Source: Acidocella sp.
GTDB taxonomy: Bacteria; Pseudomonadota; Alphaproteobacteria; Acetobacterales; Acetobacteraceae
Length of the DNA: 53,208 nucleotides
Direction: 5' to 3'
Assembly: GCA_029077825.1 (NCBI GenBank)
Contig: JAQNCT010000014.1
Coordinates: 1-53,208 of the forward strand
Shown: piece after piece, positions 49,501 to 53,208 of the stretch
How the letters are laid out: each line of letters starts with the position of its first letter
Position numbering within the stretch: position 1 is the stretch's first letter
Made by a program: the position numbers and the translations under genes
Notes under the pieces: model-generated
Seen by the model: only the letters and a program-made list of their open reading frames with translations
The model's database searches: none
Told to the model about the DNA's origin: nothing

Positions 49501-49534
49501 TGTCAATGCAAATTGACGTAAGTTATTATTGACA
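49501..49534. promoter_or_regulatory. 34-base palindromic operator between bchP and bchH
   Basis: Left arm TGTCAATGCAAATTG, centre ACGT, right arm AAGTTATTATTGACA: 15+4+15 bases, the same geometry and the same TGTCA/TGACA ends as the site between ppaA and bchF. Left half reads TGT-N12-ACG. Probably a PpsR (or PpsR/AerR) site controlling both divergent genes. Confidence 0.7.
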
Positions 49535-49589
49535 GTCATTGAGAGGCGGCGCTAGCCTCGTCACAGCCGCATGAGCGGAGGAGCAGACC

Positions 49590-52500
49590 ATGCCTCTTGA
49601 TACGTCCAAAGCCTGGCAAACCGGGCTCCACCTCTCCATCATCACCATGGACAGCCACATGGCGGGCGCATTGGCAGTGGCTGAAACAAAACTCAAAGGC
49701 CAGTGGCCTGGCCTGCAGATAGAACTGCACTCTGCCGACCAGTTTGGCAGCGATAAAACCGCCTTGGCTGCGTGCCATGAGGCCATTGCTAAAGCCGATA
49801 TCATCATTTGCACCATGCTGTTTCTCGATGAGCATGTTCGCCTGGTGGCCCCGCAATTGGCGGCACGGCGGATGGATTGTGATGCCATATTCTGCGCCCT
49901 CTCGGCGGCCGACATTGTCCGCCAAACCCGGATCGGCAAACTCGACATGGCAAACGAGCCCGGCGGCGCCATGGCGATGCTGAAAAAATTGCGTGGCAAA
50001 AAACAAGGCTCAACAAAAATTTCAGCCGGTGAAAGCCAGATGAAATTACTGCGCAACTTGCCCAAAATACTTCGCTTCATTCCCGGTGCCGCGCAGGATT
50101 TGCGAATTTACTTCCTGGGCATGCAATATTGGCTAGCCGGCTCGGCTATCAATATCGAGAGCATGGTCCGCATGATGGTGGGAAAATACGCCACCGGCCC
50201 GCGCAAAAATTTTCAAATCGCCAAACCCATCGCAGAGCCGATGGAATACCCCGACATGGGGCTTTATCATCCGCGTGCCGCTGGCCGCATTGTTACCAAA
50301 ATTTCTGAAATTCCGCGCTGCAACCATGCCAAAGGTACGGTTGGTATTTTACTGCTACGTTCCTACCTTTTAGCGGAAGATTGCGCGCATTACGATGGGG
50401 TGATCAACGCGATTGAAGCAGCCGGCTTTAACACCGTCCCGATTTTTGCAACCGGGCTCGACCAACGCGCTGTCATTGAGAGATTTTTTATCCAGGACGG
50501 CGTACCCATTATAGATGCCGTGGTCTCGCTCACCGGGTTCTCACTTGTCGGAGGCCCTGCCTATAACGACTCGGCTGCTGCTGAAGCTACTCTGGCAACG
50601 CTTGATGTTCCCTACATCGGTGCCGTGCCTCTGGAATTTCAAACCCTGGATGATTGGGAAGGCGATGTTCGCGGTTTAACCCCCGTTGAAGCAACATTGA
50701 TGATCGCCCTGCCCGAACTTGACGGCGCGTCCATGCCGATGGTCTTTGGTGGCCGCCGCCGGTCTGGTACGCCGCTGGAACAGCGCAGCATGTGCGTTCA
50801 CCCCGAGCGTGCCGCCAAGCTCGCCGCCCGAGTGGCGCGCTTGATCAGGTTGCGCAAACGTAGCCGGGCCGAACGCAAGGTCGGCATCATTTTGTTTAAC
50901 TTTCCGCCTAATGCTGGTGCCACCGGAACCGCTGCCTATCTCTCGGTATTTGCATCATTACATAATACGCTAAAAGCCATGCAGGCCGCCGGGTACACAC
51001 TAGACGTGCCCGAGGATGTTGACGCACTGCGATCTATGATCCTGCAAGGCAACAGCGCGCATTATGGTACACCAGCCAATGTCGGCGCCAAAATCCCGCG
51101 CGACTTACATATCCGCCGTGAGCCACATTTAGCCGAGATCGAGAAAGTTTGGGGCCCGGCACCTGGGCGGCAACTTTCTGATGGCAACTCAATCTTTATA
51201 ATGGGCGTTCAACTAGGCAATATATTTATCGGCGTGCAACCGGCCTTTGGCTATGAGGGCGACCCGATGCGCCTGCTATTTGAAGGCGGCTTTGCCCCAA
51301 CCCATGCCTTTAGTGCGTTCTATCGGTTTCTGGCCGATGATTTTGACGTTGATGCGGTGCTGCATTTCGGCACCCATGGCGCCTTGGAATTTATGCCCGG
51401 CAAACAGGCTGGGCTTTCAGCTAAATGCTGGCCAGACCGCTTGATTGGCCATTTGCCAAACTTTTATTTATATGCGGCCAACAATCCTTCCGAGGGGATG
51501 CTGGCAAAGCGCCGCGGTCTCGCCACACTCATCAGCCATTTAACCCCGCCGGTCGGTTCCGCTGGGCTGTATAAAGGCCTTACTGAATTAAAGGCCAGTT
51601 TGGAGCGGGCCCGCGCCATCGGACCAGAAACACCAGACTCTGAAGCCACCGCCTTAATTGCATTGGTGCAAGCGCAAGCCAGCGCTCTTGACTTGTGCGC
51701 TGGCAGCCCAGCCTGGGGAAACGATGCCAGTGCCACTATGAACAGACTGGCCAACACATTGCTGGAGCTTGAATATACATTGATCCCGGAAGGGCTGCAT
51801 GTGGTTGGTGCGCCTCCGAATGAGGCCGCACGGGCCCGTGTCATGGATGCTGCTGGTATCTCTGACCCACGGGAGCGCGAGCGTGTTGACGCTCTCATGG
51901 CAACCGACAGTGAATTGCCCGGCATTATCACCGCTCTCGACGGCCGCTACATTCGCCCCGCACCAGGCGGAGACTTGTTGCGCACACAAGCTATTTTGCC
52001 GACAGGGCGGAATTTGTACGGGTTCGACCCGTTCCGTATTCCCACCGCCTTCGCTGTGCAGGACGGCGCGCGGCAAGCCGAATTACTACTTGCGCGGCAT
52101 GCCGCCGAAGGCAATGGCCTGCCAGAAACTGTTGCACTGTTGCTTTGGGGCAGCGACAATCTAAAATCTGAAGGTGGCCCCTTGGCGCAAGCTTTATGGC
52201 TCATGGGTGCAGCACCCCGCCGCGATGGTTATGGTCGGCTGTGCGGCGCTGAATTAGTACCGCTAGAGACACTTGGCCGGCCCCGTGTTGATGTTATCGT
52301 AACGCTATCTGGCATCTTCCGCGATTTGCTGCCGATTCAAACCAAGCTTCTCGCCGAGGCCGCTCTCCTGGCGGCCAAAGCCGATGAACCGGCGGCACAG
52401 AATTACATTCGCAAACACGTATTGGAATTTATGGCAACCAACGGCGGCACCATTGAGGACGCAGCACTACGGGTGTTCAGCAACCAGGAAGGCAGTTATG

Positions 52501-53198
52501 GCGCGAATGTCAATAATCTGATTGAATCCGGCGCCTGGGAAAATGAAGACGAACTAGGCCGTGCTTACATGAGCCGCAAAGGTTTCGCTTACGGCGTTGA
52601 AGGTAAGCCAGCCCGTAGTGATGCCGTATTGGCGCAGGTTCTTGGTACCGTTGAAGCTGCCTACCAAAACCTTGAATCGCTAGAGCTTGGCGTGACCAGC
52701 GTTGACCATTATTTCGATGGTCTCGGCGGCCTCACGCGCGCCATCAGCGCCATTAAAGGCAATAACAAAAAACCCGCTTTGTATATCGGTGACCAAACCC
52801 GTGGCGAGGGTAAAGTACGCACTTTGAATGAACAAGTCGCCCTCGAAATCCGTACGCGCACCTTGAATCCCAAATACATCGAAGACCTCTTAGCGCACGG
52901 CCATGAAGGTGTCCGCCAAATCGAGTCACAAGTTTCTAATACCCTCGGCTGGTCGGCCACTACAGGGTCAGTTGACCCGTGGGTTTATAAAAAAATCACC
53001 GAAACCTTTGTGCTGGACAAAGAGATGCGTGAGCGTATCGCGCAACTCAACCCCACAGCCTCGGCGCGCCTTACCAACCGGCTGATCGAAGCGCATGAAC
53101 GCAGCTACTGGACGCCTGATGCGGACATGCTGGCGGCACTGCGTGGCGCCGGTGAGGAGCTCGAAGACCGGCTGGAAGGTCTCGACCACGCGGCGTAG
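49590..53198 (+). CDS. bchH: Magnesium chelatase subunit H
   Basis: 1202 residues, full family length. The porphyrin-binding catalytic subunit that receives Mg2+ in the BchHID complex. CobN/BchH signatures: GFSLVGGPAYNDS, VGIILFNFPPNAGATGTAAYLS, LHFGTHGALEFMPGKQAGLS, LYAANNPSEGMLAKRR and the C-terminal DHYFDGLGGLTRAIS and WVYKKITETFVLD. GCGGAGGAGC precedes the ATG. It is absent from the bchB-bchL interval and sits here opposite bchP. No substitution can be tied by eye to zinc use. Confidence 0.97.
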   Translation: MPLDTSKAWQTGLHLSIITMDSHMAGALAVAETKLKGQWPGLQIELHSADQFGSDKTALAACHEAIAKADIIICTMLFLDEHVRLVAPQLAARRMDCDAIFCALSAADIVRQTRIGKLDMANEPGGAMAMLKKLRGKKQGSTKISAGESQMKLLRNLPKILRFIPGAAQDLRIYFLGMQYWLAGSAINIESMVRMMVGKYATGPRKNFQIAKPIAEPMEYPDMGLYHPRAAGRIVTKISEIPRCNHAKGTVGILLLRSYLLAEDCAHYDGVINAIEAAGFNTVPIFATGLDQRAVIERFFIQDGVPIIDAVVSLTGFSLVGGPAYNDSAAAEATLATLDVPYIGAVPLEFQTLDDWEGDVRGLTPVEATLMIALPELDGASMPMVFGGRRRSGTPLEQRSMCVHPERAAKLAARVARLIRLRKRSRAERKVGIILFNFPPNAGATGTAAYLSVFASLHNTLKAMQAAGYTLDVPEDVDALRSMILQGNSAHYGTPANVGAKIPRDLHIRREPHLAEIEKVWGPAPGRQLSDGNSIFIMGVQLGNIFIGVQPAFGYEGDPMRLLFEGGFAPTHAFSAFYRFLADDFDVDAVLHFGTHGALEFMPGKQAGLSAKCWPDRLIGHLPNFYLYAANNPSEGMLAKRRGLATLISHLTPPVGSAGLYKGLTELKASLERARAIGPETPDSEATALIALVQAQASALDLCAGSPAWGNDASATMNRLANTLLELEYTLIPEGLHVVGAPPNEAARARVMDAAGISDPRERERVDALMATDSELPGIITALDGRYIRPAPGGDLLRTQAILPTGRNLYGFDPFRIPTAFAVQDGARQAELLLARHAAEGNGLPETVALLLWGSDNLKSEGGPLAQALWLMGAAPRRDGYGRLCGAELVPLETLGRPRVDVIVTLSGIFRDLLPIQTKLLAEAALLAAKADEPAAQNYIRKHVLEFMATNGGTIEDAALRVFSNQEGSYGANVNNLIESGAWENEDELGRAYMSRKGFAYGVEGKPARSDAVLAQVLGTVEAAYQNLESLELGVTSVDHYFDGLGGLTRAISAIKGNNKKPALYIGDQTRGEGKVRTLNEQVALEIRTRTLNPKYIEDLLAHGHEGVRQIESQVSNTLGWSATTGSVDPWVYKKITETFVLDKEMRERIAQLNPTASARLTNRLIEAHERSYWTPDADMLAALRGAGEELEDRLEGLDHAA

Positions 53199-53208
53199 TA
53201 AATTTGGC

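Overview
The window is a nearly complete photosynthesis gene cluster (about 9.4-53.2 kb) of an aerobic anoxygenic phototrophic alphaproteobacterium, preceded by a chromosomal flank of decaying metabolic genes and one intact efflux operon. Three things point to an acidophilic Acetobacteraceae of the Acidiphilium type. The reaction-centre L subunit has Glu instead of His at position 168, the substitution known from the zinc-bacteriochlorophyll bacteria of the genus Acidiphilium. The carotenoid gene set (crtE, F, D, C, B, I, no crtA) fits spirilloxanthin. A tetraheme PufC and a HiPIP are both present. The species call is an inference; the phototrophy is certain.

Layout. 1-2.3 kb: a thiolase cut by the left edge, then remnants of an IclR regulator, a TRAP binding protein and an SDR. 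2.3-7.8 kb: a translationally coupled tripartite RND efflux operon (TolC, adaptor, permease). 7.9-9.1 kb: a second graveyard (aminotransferase fused to permease remnants, and an aldo/keto reductase tail). 9.4-20.8 kb, minus strand: the superoperon crtE-crtF-bchC-bchX-bchY-bchZ-pufB-pufA-pufL-pufM-pufC, followed by a SOUL-type haem-binding lipoprotein and a small membrane protein. 20.9-23.2 kb, plus: crtD-crtC. 23.2-31.1 kb, minus: bchG-tspO-bchI-bchD-bchO-crtI-crtB and a small coupled ORF. 31.1-33.5 kb, minus: ppaA/aerR and ppsR. 33.8-47.6 kb, plus: bchF-bchN-bchB-bchL-bchM-lhaA-puhA-puhB-puhC-orf104-acsF-puhE::G3E GTPase-hemA-hemC, then a HiPIP gene. 48.3-49.5 kb, minus: bchP. 49.6-53.2 kb, plus: bchH.

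How it works together. HemA and HemC feed tetrapyrrole synthesis. BchHID inserts Mg; BchM, AcsF, BchNBL, BchF, BchXYZ, BchC, BchG and BchP finish bacteriochlorophyll a. The Crt enzymes make the carotenoid. PufBALMC and PuhA form the LH1-RC; LhaA and PuhB, C and E assemble it. PufC and the HiPIP re-reduce the special pair. PpsR and AerR/PpaA probably control the cluster through TGT-N12-ACA-like operators seen in four control regions (crtE/crtD, bchC, ppaA/bchF, bchP/bchH).

The most striking feature is a single ORF joining the seven-helix assembly protein PuhE to a complete COG0523/G3E metallochaperone GTPase with a CxCC motif and a 34-residue His-rich loop. Together with Glu-L168 it suggests, but does not prove, a dedicated metal (zinc?) delivery step in this phototroph's pigment or cofactor assembly.
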